Positions 52,989 through 64,000 of a stretch of 64,000 nucleotides of DNA are shown one piece after another. The notes beneath the pieces were generated by a model that saw only the letters and a program-made list of their open reading frames with translations, was not told where the DNA came from and searched no databases. Source of the stretch: Triangularia verruculosa (taxonomy: Eukaryota > Ascomycota > Sordariomycetes > Sordariales > Podosporaceae); contig MU863955.1 in assembly GCA_033296885.1 (NCBI GenBank), positions 108,455-172,454 of the forward strand. Direction: 5' to 3'. The position numbers were made by a program, and so were the translations under genes. The stretch's first letter is position 1. Each line of letters begins with the position of its first letter.

Positions 52989-55813
52989 ATGAATTCCCGA
53001 GACCGTCCCGTGAGGCAACCCTCGCTCTCCTATGCTGGAATTTTGAGAGGAGATGCGGCTAAGAGCCGCAAAGTCCTCGCTTCAAAAGCCAAACCAGCCA
53101 CCAAAGATACTGGAAAACCCACCAAAGAAGGCGAAAAGGAGTGCCCCGAGGGTGCAATGCGTGCCCAGGAACAACCTCAAAAATACAAGTCTAACCACAG
53201 ACCGGGCCGAGACAAGCACACAGCGCCAGGGCAAGGGCCGGGCCGTCAGGTCAAGGATTCCAGAGATAACGCCTCCGCCGAGTTTCCTCAGTTGAAAAAG
53301 CCAGCTCGCGAACCGCCACGGAATCCACCTCAGACCAAACTTCAGGCACCCGCAGAAAAACATAAAGCGAAAAGCGCCCCCACTGCCGTCAGAGTCCAGA
53401 GCTATGCGCAAGTCGCCTCTGGAAAGCAAGTCCAAGTTCTCACCAAATCACCAAAGAGCACCCCGACCAAGCCAGCAGACACGGAATATCCCTCGATTGC
53501 CCATGAGGCCACTGCAAAAATGCCTTCAAAATCTTCACAGTCGACTAACTGGAGAAAGCCGAGTGACGCAAAAGCGAAAACACCCGGGTCTCATCCAGGT
53601 TCCAGGGATAAAAGTCTGCACCAGGGTTCCCTGAGCTCAAAAGCACCGCCGCCGGCCTTGCCAGCGCCAGACAAGATGAATCCCAAGTCGAAATCAAAAC
53701 ACAAGGGCCATCATCAAAGGAGCCCATCTTCGACTCCAGTAGTAAAACCGGCGGATAGGAAACGCCAAAATAGCCCTGGAGTCAGCGATTCGACCACCAA
53801 GAAGCCCAGCACCCCCGATTCAGACATGGTATTAACTCATCAAAGACTTCGTCGTTTCTCGGCCCCCGATATACCTTCGCCGATTAGAGAAGAGCCCGAG
53901 CCAGTGGCAGAAGAGTCGCCAGACGTTGGTGCTGCCAGCCAAGAGTTCATTCAGCAACGCGCCAAACGCACTGCTATGGTGATTGCTGCTCATGACAGGG
54001 GTGACTATTCGTAAGTCGACGACAGTCCTATGATCAAGAGCATGCGGCTAACTGTGAACCAGGCTCTGGGACACTCAGTACGAGTGGGACGTGTTAGTGG
54101 TATGTAAAGACAAGGCTTGGAGGGTACATCATGACATTCTCTCTCGTGAGTCAGCGTTCATGAGAGACCACCTACCCCCTAAAGATCCAGTACGTATTGC
54201 AGACCCCTTCGCCAACCCAAACTCTAACATTGTATCACCAGGCTGGGTATGTACGTTTCGAACTTAACGACCATGATGGCATGCAACTAGGCTATGCACT
54301 TCACTTCATGTATACCAAGAACTGCCGAGACGCCCACTACGACAAAACCGCGCCACTTTCTGGCGAACCTCTCCGACTCAACACCTTTCTCTACATCGCG
54401 GGTGCTTCCATCGAATACACTTCCTTGATGGATTTCGCTGTCGCCCGCATCAATGAAGCCACTGCCATCATCGGAGAGTACCTTCCTGCCCTCCAAGAGC
54501 GCGGCGCTCACAGTCTCCAGGATGCCAATCCCGATCTTTACAATCTGTACAACCCGCTTGGCTGGGCTCTTACCATGATGTACGAGCAAGGTACGAAATT
54601 GGTGATGAGAAACCTACGGCTGGCCATGACCAAATTGGTAGATGTCTCGATGCTATATCTCATCTTGGATCGCGGATTCAAGCAGATCTTCGGACTTGGG
54701 TGGGTTGTATTCCTTTACCCGAACTTGGTGAATGATGCGATTCTCTTTGGCAGTGAGGGAGCGTTGGAACCTTTGAACGGAGGCGGTGCCAGTCTTGCTC
54801 AGCAGCAAAGCCAGCACCAACAACAGAGTCAACACGCACAGCAGAGTCAACACCAAGAGCAACACCAGCATCCCCCTGCGGAGGACGAATCAAGGGCTAA
54901 TAGCGGACTTTGGAAGGCCAGCTGGGAAGAGTCGCAGGCCCGGCTGAAAGCGCAGCTTCCTCAGAAGAAGGATGCAATTCAGCCGCCGGCGCCTGTTGAG
55001 AACTCGGTGCTAATACCACAAACCAAGACGAATCTCCCTTCTGACCAAGTTATTCCAGACAATTGGGGCGTTTGGGACAGCAATACGTGGAATCGGATAG
55101 ACAAAAGCCATGGTAGTGGAAGCTTCAATGGACGACGGGGCCGGGACCGGGAGTTCGGTGGTGCTAAGGGTGCCAAAGATAACCGAACGGGAGGATCTAG
55201 ATACTTCTACCCGCGTGGTTCTTCACGGGCACGTGCTGATAACGATTGGCGGTGCCCATGGGATCGGAACTGGAGAAAGCGGGATGAACCCGAGGAATAC
55301 CATCAGCCGGAGGAAGTGGAAGACGAAGAAGGAAACCTGTGGATCATCGGAAATCCGGGACCTGCGTCCAATCCCGGGAGACAGTTGGGATCGCCGGAGC
55401 AACCGGGCCCAGCGGAGCAATCGGAGCAATCGGAGCAGCCGGAAAAAGGGAACGAAGAGTTGGAGGAGGAGCGAAGGGAGAGACCTCACAGCGTTTCAGA
55501 TGATCTTGTTAACCCTTGGGATGTGGACACCTGGCGACCTACCACGAAGGAGCAACGGAAAGGGGGATGCTCAGAAGAGAGCGATCACGATGACGATGAC
55601 GAACGATCAACGATGACCGCTTTCACCCCGGTCACATCCATGGCAGGGGATGATGTTATGAGCGGATCGACGATAGTACCGGTGGTCTTTGAGGACGGCG
55701 AGGAGGATGTTGGCGGTGGAGCAAGGACGGATGACTTGGTAGCCACGATCACGTCTAAACAAGGTGGCCAAGACGGGGGAGATCTCACACCGACGCCCTC
55801 CGCGATTCACTAA
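52989..55813 (+). CDS. BTB/POZ-domain protein with long disordered flanks
   Basis: About 906 residues from exons 52989-54010, 54063-54189 and 54242-55813, all phase-matched, with 52-nt introns. Residues 1-340 are disordered and basic (Lys/Ser/Pro/Gln-rich). The BTB fold starts in exon 2: YEWDVLVVCKDKAWRVHHDI, LSRESAFMRDHLPPKD, then VRFELNDHDGMQLGYALHFMYT. A helical BACK-like part follows (about 410-540). The tail has Gln/His repeats (QQQSQH units near 54800-54870), an RGG-like basic part and acidic EQ/EP repeats. Such fungal BTB proteins may be Cul3 adaptors or scaffolds; the role here is not known. Confidence 0.88.
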
Positions 55814-56269
55814 CTTCGAGCATCACAATATCTTCTTCTTTTTCACTTGTCGATTGGGTTAAAAGGGGGGGGCAGCGCACCATTGTGTTTTTGGGCGAGC
55901 AACAACAAAAAACATCTTTTATCGGGGCGGAAACTGTAATGAGTATATGCCGACAGCAACAAACATACCGCATTTGCAATTGCATCACAAAACGGCGTAT
56001 GGAAATTTGGTTGACATTTTTGGGCTGTCATTTTTGGAAGGGGGGGAGAAAAAAAGGGAGATAATTCACATTGAGGAGGAAAATCGATAAAGCGTCTGCC
56101 AAAACGTAGCAAGGAGGGGGAAGGCTTTTGGTCATGTTGAACGATGCCATGTATTCTATACCTGTATTCTGATTTCTTCCATTTCGGAACGATGCACACA
56201 CATAAATAACACAACAAAGACAGCAAAGCAAATTAGGCAAAGCGTTTATACCCTTAGCTTAGCTTAGTC

Positions 56270-56295
56270 TTTTTTTTTTTTTTTTTTTTTTTTTT
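56270..56295. repeat. Poly(T) tract
   Basis: Twenty-six T in a row, preceded by three TTAGC-type units (CTTAGCTTAGCTTAG). Could be the A-tail side of an old retroposed copy on the minus strand, but no such copy is recognisable. Confidence 0.9.
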
Positions 56296-56871
56296 ACATA
56301 GTTGTAGCGATGAGATACCCCCCATTTTGTTCCTCCCTTGTCTTTGGTCACAATGGGGGCGGTGGTGGGTGTTTTTCTCTTGCTTCTTTCAACTACTATG
56401 TGATGTGAACTTCCATATTGGTGTTGATGTGCATATTTGGTGAGTAGTAGAAGTGTTTCATTGCATGTTGAGGAAGCAAGTGATGTGAATTTTGGTTTTC
56501 TTTTGCATTGGGTCGGCTGAACCATGTGAAATGAGCAAGAAGTCGTTTGAGTAATAGGTATGCAAGACCAAGAGATCTCCTTGATATTCCTAACGCTTTT
56601 GTTGTCAACCTTCTTCACAAAACCGTGAAATTGATTGACCCTTGTCAGTTCAAGGATCTCGATCTTATCACACCCCCTTTATACACCCAACGGTGTATAT
56701 CCCTTGTTTTAGCAGAACAACTGTTTTGCGCTAATGTTGGCGTGTGCAAGATACCAACGTGTCCCGGTCGGATTGTGTCAACGGATGTCATCGTCATGCA
56801 CTTCCCACGGCACGCCTTATCTACACTGCCCCGGCCTTACCGGTAGACAAAATAGATAGATAGGTACACAC

Positions 56872-56886
56872 TACCTACCTACCTAT
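56872..56886. repeat. CCTA tetranucleotide repeat
   Basis: CTACCTACCTACCTA; related tracts lie at 18245, 57681 and 63131. Confidence 0.85.
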
Positions 56887-57680
56887 TTTATTACCTTTTC
56901 ACTAGATTCCCGTCCGGATGGTCCGCCCAGTTTCTGGTCCCGCTTACCGGGTAGAAACCATTTCACAAGTCCACCACCACCACCGCTACTAGTAGCCTGG
57001 GTCCCATTGATGTTGATTTTCTGGAGGCGAAATGAGCGAAGCCCGTCGTATGCCCCCGTCGGAACACCCCTATTTTAGCTAGCCGGCTGGGGAAGTGGGT
57101 GGGTGAATGAGTGACACCTGGGACTGGGCTGGCCATATCACAGCAACACACGCGAGCACAAAAGGGACAAGGCGAAGATGGCACAACTCCGGAACTGGGT
57201 GGATGCGGTTACCCGTGAGTATCTGCACGAGTACCAGGTAGAGGTGGGATCTTGAATAGAGACATCGTCTGCTAGGCACAGAGGGAGAGATGCAGTGGAA
57301 AGTGAGGGGATGGGAGGGGAGGGTAGGAGAGGAGGGGGTTACGCATGGGTGGGTGACATGGATCGGCCTTCCTCCTCTCATTGTCCGTCTCACGCAGAGA
57401 GTCTTTCAGACCTGTACTGTTGAGAGCCCATCCATTTTCAAAACAAACTTGCGTTCTGGCCGCGCACCCTCTGGACCTTGTTCTTGCTTTTGAGTGATTG
57501 TGGGCCTCCGTCCTCCCCTCTAGATTGGTACCCTAGACAGGTAGGCATGCTTTCGGGTCCCAGGAAGGAGAATATTTCCGCTCTTGATCAATTGCGGTAA
57601 AAAGTTCCTTGGAGCTAACACTCCTTTTCTAGAGTTTAGCGCATCGCCCATGAAAGGAAGAGGTGAGGGTCTGTTATCCG

Positions 57681-57703
57681 GTAGGTAGGTAGGTAGGCAG
57701 GTA
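57681..57703. repeat. TAGG tetranucleotide repeat
   Basis: GTAGGTAGGTAGGTAGGCAG, a short perfect tract. Confidence 0.85.
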
Positions 57704-59473
57704 ACGGACATGGTTGCAACTCCAGAACCATGGAAAGATAAAAGACAAAGTTTCAAGAGTTAAAAATAAAAGCCTTGAAAAGAAGGCCAATACCAAGGCC
57801 CAATATACTTTGGTCGCCTAAGCCCTCGACATCCTCGATAATGGAGCCCCTTAAAGCCTGGTAGATAAGATGGAGGAGAAAATTAAGTGGCGAGGATGGG
57901 TATGCCAGCATTGTCTTAAACTTGAACTTGGTTTGTGGCCCCTCACCTAATAGAGAAGGGGTAGTATATTGGTATGCGCACGCGCTCGCTTCTCGGAAAT
58001 GGGGCAAATGGCGAAAGGTGCGGGGATGGGATAGGGGAATGGAACCAAAAATTCTGTCGAGGAATGAGGGATGCTGTGTTCCGATAGGTCCTGTGAGGAA
58101 AACAGAAGCCGGCTCGATGGGCCCCTTTGGAACGGATGTCGAGGTTCAGCTTGTGGTTGTACTCTCTGTCTCGTGTGGAACGGAACTCGGCGAAGTCAAG
58201 CTCAACTTGGCGAGATGACGCCAGCGTGGTTCGTTCAACTCGAGAGGGTCTATATTGCATCGTCGCCTTCCAATCGGCGTCTCACACACGCACGACCTGG
58301 TGTCGTTTGTGTTTCCCCAGGGTTTGCCTTATGGTGCTATGGGACATATGTCACAGTCCCGCCCTGTACGATGGTGGTGTGGCTTGACGGGTGATGGTTG
58401 AATGAAACATGTCTACGCACATGGCGGATGGGCAATATGATTGTCTGACACCCTTGCGACATCTAGAAATGCCAGATCGACTGTCCTAATTATGGTATAC
58501 GCCGCTCACTTGTTGGTCGGCTTAGATGTTGCTATCTCCGAAGACAAGACTTTGTCAAGGTGGGTGGGTGATGACATTTGCCACGTCGCTCATTGAGGGG
58601 CCCCCGATCATGATGGGGGCATGGTAGCAATAGTGGTGTTTGGCTCGTTAAGCTTCTGGTCAGTCCAATGCTCGCTTCCAGCCGTCTGCTTCTAGCCATA
58701 AGCTGTGTGGTACTTTGATGATGAGAGAGCAGGGGTCTCTATGCAAGTGTATAGTGGTCAAACTGGCAGCCAACAGCTGGGAGGGGGGCAGATGGGAGGA
58801 GGGATGGATATTCGCCAATCTATAACTCAACCGTCATCCCCACATGCAGCAGGGTGGAAAACTGGAGTCAACCAGATCCCTTCAAGTGTGGACAGAGGGT
58901 CTTATTGGCGTCGCTGTCTGCTGGGAGGTTACGTTGAAGCTGCTGGGCTGGTTGGGTTGCTGCAGTATGCTTTATCAACCCGGCACCGAATTGGCCAGCT
59001 GTGCCAGATTTCAGACTAACAAGAGCCAAGTCAGAGGAAAGTTGGCGCGACTACTGCACGTCGAGACTGAGACTACTGCGGACATGGTCACCTAGAGTTA
59101 GTGGATGCAATCCTTTCATGAGACGCGGTGGTGCAGGGGTGTTCCCCCAAGAGGACAGGACTCACTGTTGATCCGTGAACTCGAGATGAAGGGTTCCGGA
59201 CCCCTTCTGAGAGCCAAAAGGTGGGGGGAGGGGGAGCGGAAGCCGGAGCCATTGTCCGTCAAGTCGACCGATTGCTTCTGTCCTTAAGCAGCGATCTAGA
59301 AAGCGGCTGCATTGGCGGTTGCATCAGTTCGCAGCCAGACGCCATTGCAGCTGTTGACCGGTGAAAAGAGGGGAAGCAGCCGCCCACTGACAGTCGACTG
59401 ATTGAGGGGAAAGAAAGGGTCCTGCGTTGCCCTTCATATGTCAATATTAGACCTCGTTGCAGTGACCGTCGAT

Positions 59474-59488
59474 GGGGGGGGGGGGGGG
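59474..59488. repeat. Poly(G) tract
   Basis: Fifteen G in a row on the plus strand; may form a G-quadruplex and is prone to sequencing error. Confidence 0.9.
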
Positions 59489-60932
59489 TAGATCTCGGCG
59501 AGCAAACACACTGCTTTGTGGCAAAATGGACGTTCGTCGTCAGACGGGAAATTCCAGCCCACGCCGTTTTATAACAGACTGAAATGCCCAATTCGGCTAA
59601 GCTTGCGCCACATACATACCTGCAGTGCTGCATCCCCTCGTCAAGAGGGCACCTTTGATTGTTTCCCATCCCAACCGTTTCTCAAACAAGGCTGCCAGAG
59701 ATGCGACCTGATAGTATTGCGTATCTTTCAGGCTCGTGCCCAAGAAGTAGCACATGTCTCGTGCTGGCATGTCAGGGAGGGTGTGAGGGTGTGTGGGGGA
59801 CGAGCAGTTCCAGTTCAACTACCCCGCAAATCGTTCGATTGGACGCAAGGTTAAGGTGGGGCTCTGACGTCGAAGCTGGGATCTTGGCTTCACCTTTAAG
59901 TGCTAGCTCCGGGGTCGTTCCCCTGGAGGATGGGGAAGCGCTGGGACGCTAACCCCCAGACCGGCATCATCTCTGCATATTTTATTGGTTAGACTTGGAG
60001 TCCTGGCCCCACACTGTTGAGCGACAGCCAATGAAACGCTCAATGCCTGTGAGCCACGCTGATAGCGGCGTCTGTGCTGTCTGGACAAGTGATCGACGCT
60101 GCTTCCCATAGCAGTTAGATAGTACACCACCGCCGCTGTCGGTGGTGATGGACAAGCAGTGACTGGGGGGGAAGACACGGAGGCAACAGCAAGAGGACAA
60201 AACAGCCCCTTTCCTTTTCTGTTCCTTCAAAGCTTCAAATTGGTCCGCTCCTGCTTGAACCTTCCAACTCACTCTTGAACACCGTTTTCCCCATTACACC
60301 CCCCGAGATCGCCATCTGTCGTGCCAATCGAGTCAAACACACCCAACTCTCCAAAGAGCGCCCCGCCTACAGCCCGGCCCCGTCTCGACAGCCAGACAGG
60401 CAGAGACGGACCGCTGCTGCCATTCTAGACAAAGGAAAGGACCGCAACATCGCAACGGCCTTGTACCTGTCGCCTTCTCCCACCCACTCCAAACGTGACC
60501 GTGCTCTCAATCGAACGAGGCGTGCCGATCATCCTGCCATTGCCTGGACACCTGGCTGCCCGTCAACAAAGAAAGTCGACAGCGCGCGAGCCATTCAGAG
60601 CCGTTCTCTGCCATTGCGTCCCCAAGTCCCTGGTGTTGCACCACCCCTCGTCATTCCCGTCATCCCACCCCCCAAACAGTTTGCCATTTAAGCGTTTCAC
60701 CTCCACTACATCGACGGTGCTGGTGTGCACAGGACTCGAACCATCGCAATCTACAAAACATACGAGTCGGCACGCTCTGCCACACTTCCACCCTACCACC
60801 GATTTTCCCGAAGCCACTCCCGCCCGACTGACAGGCCATCCTTGCCAGCTCACTTGAGGGCGTTAACGTACACTTCATCCTTTCAATATAAGTCCTGACG
60901 TCCTCTGGCTTCACGGCCTCCCTCCCTTCATC

Positions 60933-61793
60933 ATGTCTTCAGACAACTCTTCCTCCAACCATCCCAACAACGATATGGCACGGCAACAGAGACGCGGGTC
61001 TGTGACCTCGAACACTCTCAGCAGCCTTTTCCGGAGCAATTCGATCTCGCAACCCTCGGTGACGGGCTTCCCCACCCCCCTGGCCACGTCCATGCTGGAC
61101 AACCAGCGCCGTAGAGTCTCTGTTGCGACCTTCGGTCTGCCGGGAACCTCTCCCACCAACACCACTACATTTATGCGCCGTGCCAGCGTTTCCACCAACG
61201 ATTCCATCAACGAGAGTGCCATTGAAGATGGTGATGACATGACACACACCGCTCCTACTACACCTTTCACTCGCCGCATGAGCCTCGGTGCTGCTCAAGC
61301 CATGCGTGGTATGCGTGGAGGTAACAGTCCTGGTACAAATGGTATGCCTTCCCATCCGGCCCGACGAGGTAGCACTGCCCGCAGTAATCCACCCACGCCA
61401 CCTCCCGCTTCGGCGGGTATTGGGAATTACACTTGGGGCAGAGTTCCTCCTCAGGCAAGCACCACAAACCAAGCTCGAACAGGTTCTGACTTGTACTCTC
61501 CTTCCGCTCGATCAGACCAAGGCTTCAACTGGTCCGATCAGCTTAGATCCCGTGCCGAAAGCACCGTTGCCCAAGGTGCCCGGCCATCCTTCTCCTTTGC
61601 GTCTGGCCTCAGTGCCTCTCCTCCCCGCGGCGGACCTCCCGCCCCTGCTCCGACATCCATCGGCCCTCGCCATGACCGAGCCAGGTCGGTGTCTGATATG
61701 CCAGCACCCCCTGCTCAGTCGAGGCCTCGTGCCCCGCAGAAGCCGGACCACTTCCAAGAACGCATCTTGAAGGGTGATTTTTACATGGACTGA
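60933..61793 (+). CDS. Conserved fungal protein with five RRxS kinase motifs
   Basis: A 286-residue, Ser/Pro/Arg-rich, mostly disordered protein of unknown function. Five sites fit the PKA-type RRxS pattern: Ser23, Ser63 (RRRVS), Ser85 (RRAS), Ser117 (RRMS) and Ser147 (RRGS). Conserved-looking blocks include APTTPFTRRMSLGAAQAMRG, QGFNWSDQLRSRAESTVAQG and the C-terminal FQERILKGDFYMD, which I recall from other filamentous fungi in uncharacterised proteins. The serine motifs suggest regulation by PKA or another basophilic kinase and possibly 14-3-3 binding; this is inference. No intron is needed. Upstream sequence is a long C-rich leader. Confidence 0.85.
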   Translation: MSSDNSSSNHPNNDMARQQRRGSVTSNTLSSLFRSNSISQPSVTGFPTPLATSMLDNQRRRVSVATFGLPGTSPTNTTTFMRRASVSTNDSINESAIEDGDDMTHTAPTTPFTRRMSLGAAQAMRGMRGGNSPGTNGMPSHPARRGSTARSNPPTPPPASAGIGNYTWGRVPPQASTTNQARTGSDLYSPSARSDQGFNWSDQLRSRAESTVAQGARPSFSFASGLSASPPRGGPPAPAPTSIGPRHDRARSVSDMPAPPAQSRPRAPQKPDHFQERILKGDFYMD

Positions 61794-63130
61794 CTTCCAT
61801 GCAACACCAGCATAACAAATGTTGTAAGATTCTTTGGGTTCAGTGGCTGCTTTCCCCACCCTTATCGTCTGGTCTGGGTCGGGCTTTTCTCTTTTAGGTC
61901 CGGTTAGACTGGATTGGACAGGCATTCGTCTGCATGGCTTTACGGAAATCTTCTTGGCTTGGGAGAGGCGTTTGGGGCGCAATGTCAACATCTTACGTCC
62001 TTGGTCTTTTCAAGGTGTTTAGGTCAACAATCAGCTGGACTGAACTCTGTGAAAAGAGTTCATTCTTCCCCATAAGGCTGAGAAAAAAGGCAAAACAAGC
62101 GATTCCTCTAGGGTTTTTACCCCATGATGGAGAGGTGCAAAGTTTGAACGGCGGATGTTTTACGAAATGAATAGCAAGCGAGCGAGTAGTGTGTGTGTGT
62201 GGGGGGGAAATGGAGATGAGTACGGCTGCAGATGAAAGCATCAGACTGCGACACCGACCCCTTTTTTCTTCTTTTCTTATGGAGTTTTATGGAGTCATGT
62301 CATCACATCAGAGTGTATGAATAGGGTCTGGTTTCTTTTGGGTTTTATCATGGCTGAACTGTGTTGTACTGCCCTCGGCACCTGGCACGGAAATGGGCAG
62401 GCAAACAGACAGACGGGTTACGGAAAGGCTTGCGTGGGGATTGCTTACTGTATGTCATCAGAACGGGACAAGGCATGGAACAAGGCATCAACTTTTCTAC
62501 CTAGCATAGCTTTCTCATAGTTACAATATGAGAAATTGGAATGAAAATCCGGGCTACGGCAGCTTCGCCGAATTATCTTTTGGCCTTGCATATTTTTTTT
62601 CAACCGTGATGAATATGATCTTGGATGGTGGTCAGATAAGATGCTTCTTTGATGGCATGTGGTTTGAGCAGAGCAGCGTCATGCCGAAGTTGGACCATTC
62701 ATGAAAGATAAAGACGGGTGAAATCAGCCGACCCGTTCACTTGGCGCTTGAGAATGAGCAGGTTGTGGGGGTTTGGGTAGCAAACTTGTGGTGGGAGGAC
62801 AAAGAAAAGGGGACGGGACGGTGGCTTGAGCTAGCAGAGCTCTTGGGACAAGAACAGAGGAAGGTTCTCGCGAACCTTGATGGCTTATTCTTTGTCTTTC
62901 ATGCCTGCCTGTATGGAGGGCAACCGAGTTTGAGTTTGGGCGTGGGACTGTCGCGAGAACGAGTTCATTTTTATATGCGAGGACATCTAGTCTAGGTAGT
63001 GATATACAACTTCGCGTATCAGTGGTGTTTTTGAACACTGTGTGTCTCGTGTTTAATTTGGTTTAATCAAGTGCGGATGGCCACGGAGCTCTGTCATGGT
63101 AATTTGGAGCCCGTTGCTGACGAGAAAACC

Positions 63131-63175
63131 AAGGTAGGAAGGTAGGTAGGTAGGTAGGCAGGCAGGCAAGGTAGC
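63131..63175. repeat. AGGT/GGCA tetranucleotide repeat
   Basis: GGTAGG units followed by GGCA units, imperfect, about 45 bp. Confidence 0.8.
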
Positions 63176-63902
63176 CAGTTCACTAACCCCAGGATCTCGT
63201 TTCCACCTGGTAGTCACACGGGTGGATGTAGCAAAGACCTAAAAGCCTTTCGATAACGATCAAAGGAACCTAGATAACGTAAGGAGGAGGAAGAGGAGGA
63301 ATTGGAGTACGGCTTATCCTGAATGATCTCTTTGACCGGGCGGTGAAAAGTCCCAATCGGTGCCATCACCACTTCAACCCATCTAGTATGTCTCCATACG
63401 AAATTGCCTTCTCAAGGTACCTATCTTTCAATAGGGCTCACATATTTTCAGTCTGTTCCAAATTGGAGAGAGAAAAGCAATAAAGTTCGTCTCCACAGTT
63501 TCACTTTCTAGATTCTGTGAATGAATACATACAATCTCAGATAGTGGTGACCAGAATCTCACCCTCTGAGAGTGGAGCAAAATAAGTCGCAGAACAAAGC
63601 AATGTAGCTTGTGTGTAAGAAGCAAATGCACCTTCGGCCCCGGAGCTCAAAATCCGCAATCCGAGCCCGACCTTTTTGTTTGACTTTCGCTCCCTCCCGC
63701 CCTTGCTTGAACCATTCCCATGGGAATTTTGTGGGCTGCTTTTTTCTTTCAGTTCCATTGGCTACCTAGCAAACCCCGGTGGAAGAGGAAAAGCGAGAGT
63801 GTTTGAGCTTGAAGCAACTCGAGCCGAGGCTCACTTTTTCTCTGTTCAAAGAAGGGGATCGATCTGAGAGTGGGCAGCGATGAAGCGGATCCCACGGAAA
63901 AG

Positions 63903-63905
<3 letters not shown>

Positions 63906-64000
<95 letters not shown>
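63906..64000. repeat. Long GT dinucleotide repeat, cut by the window end
   Basis: At least 47 perfect TG units up to the last base; the true length is unknown. Much longer than the other microsatellites in the window. Confidence 0.95.

Larger units (their letters stand above)
55814..60932. other. 5.1-kb region without a recognised gene
   Basis: Longest gene-poor stretch of the window. It contains a T26 run, a G15 run, two TAGG/CCTA repeat tracts, a tRNA-like fragment at 60730-60790 and, in the last 700 bp, a C-rich leader of the next gene. Many frames of 60-140 codons are open on both strands, but none has a domain or believable splice structure. A long non-coding transcript or an extended leader cannot be excluded. 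Confidence 0.5.
61794..64000. other. 3' region and gene-free end of the window
   Basis: No gene seen. Contains a TAGG-type tract at 63131-63175 and ends inside a long GT repeat. Frames here are short and overlap on both strands. Confidence 0.5.

Noticed and set aside
59259..59669. Minus-strand frame of 136 codons with several Cys
   Set aside because: Runs through the G15 tract and an unstructured region; no family features.
1..64000. Search for 5S rRNA, further tRNAs, transposons and CRISPR arrays
   Set aside because: Only the tRNA-Val gene was found. No inverted terminal repeats, reverse transcriptase or transposase motifs were recognised.

Overview
The window is nuclear DNA of a filamentous ascomycete, most likely a Sordariomycete near the Sordariales. 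This rests on intron style and gene content, not on a database match. Introns are short (about 52-76 nt, a few longer), with GT(A/G)AGT-like donors, CTAAC/CTGAC branch sites and TAG/CAG acceptors. Genes lie on both strands about 2-3 kb apart, UTRs are pyrimidine-rich, GT/CA microsatellites are frequent, and conserved proteins (MCM4, COX17, zeta-COP, 49-kDa complex I subunit) have fungal-type sequences. No transposon, CRISPR array, rRNA gene or virus-like gene was recognised.

Layout. 1-6.6 kb: uracil-DNA glycosylase (+), then 4 kb with no convincing gene. 6.6-10.2 kb: an Msb1/Mug8-type morphogenesis protein (+). 11.5-13.9 kb: a repeat-rich orphan gene (-) broken by one in-frame TAG. 14.4-19.7 kb: OST1 (+), tRNA-Val(AAC), a small His-rich protein (+) and a Pil1-type eisosome protein (+). 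19.8-28.9 kb: MCM4 (-) divergent from zeta-COP (+), then SUA5 (-) and a germinal-centre kinase (-). 30-32.9 kb: a DUF7053-like protein (-) and COQ6 (+). 33-37.2 kb: a repetitive, pyrimidine-rich leader region before a gene for a Cys/His-rich fungal protein (+). 38.1-43.6 kb: complex I 49-kDa subunit (-) divergent from the RNA polymerase I/III subunit AC40 (+), then UBA3 (-). 44.2-51.7 kb: TEL2 (+), COX17 (+), an intron-split orphan gene (-) and the G-patch protein PXR1 (+). 53-55.8 kb: a BTB-domain protein (+). 55.8-60.9 kb: no gene seen. 60.9-61.8 kb: a protein with five RRxS sites (+). The window ends inside a long GT repeat.

The genes are housekeeping genes with no obvious cluster. Shared themes are genome maintenance and replication (UNG1, MCM4, TEL2), mitochondrial respiration (COQ6, complex I 49 kDa, COX17), ribosome and RNA synthesis (AC40, PXR1, SUA5), the secretory pathway (OST1, zeta-COP), and cell shape or cortex (Msb1-like, Pil1-like, kinase). 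UNG1 and MCM4 share CGCGAAA/ACGCGT-type G1/S elements upstream.

The most unusual parts are the TAG-interrupted repeat gene at 11.5-13.9 kb, the degenerate repeat arrays at 33.2-34.8 kb, a three-exon orphan gene at 49.1-49.8 kb that looks partly decayed, a duplicated Cys/His motif in the 35.5-kb protein, and several unusual splice donors (one GC donor and three GTCC donors). Exon coordinates were worked out by hand from splice signals and reading phase; no RNA evidence was available.
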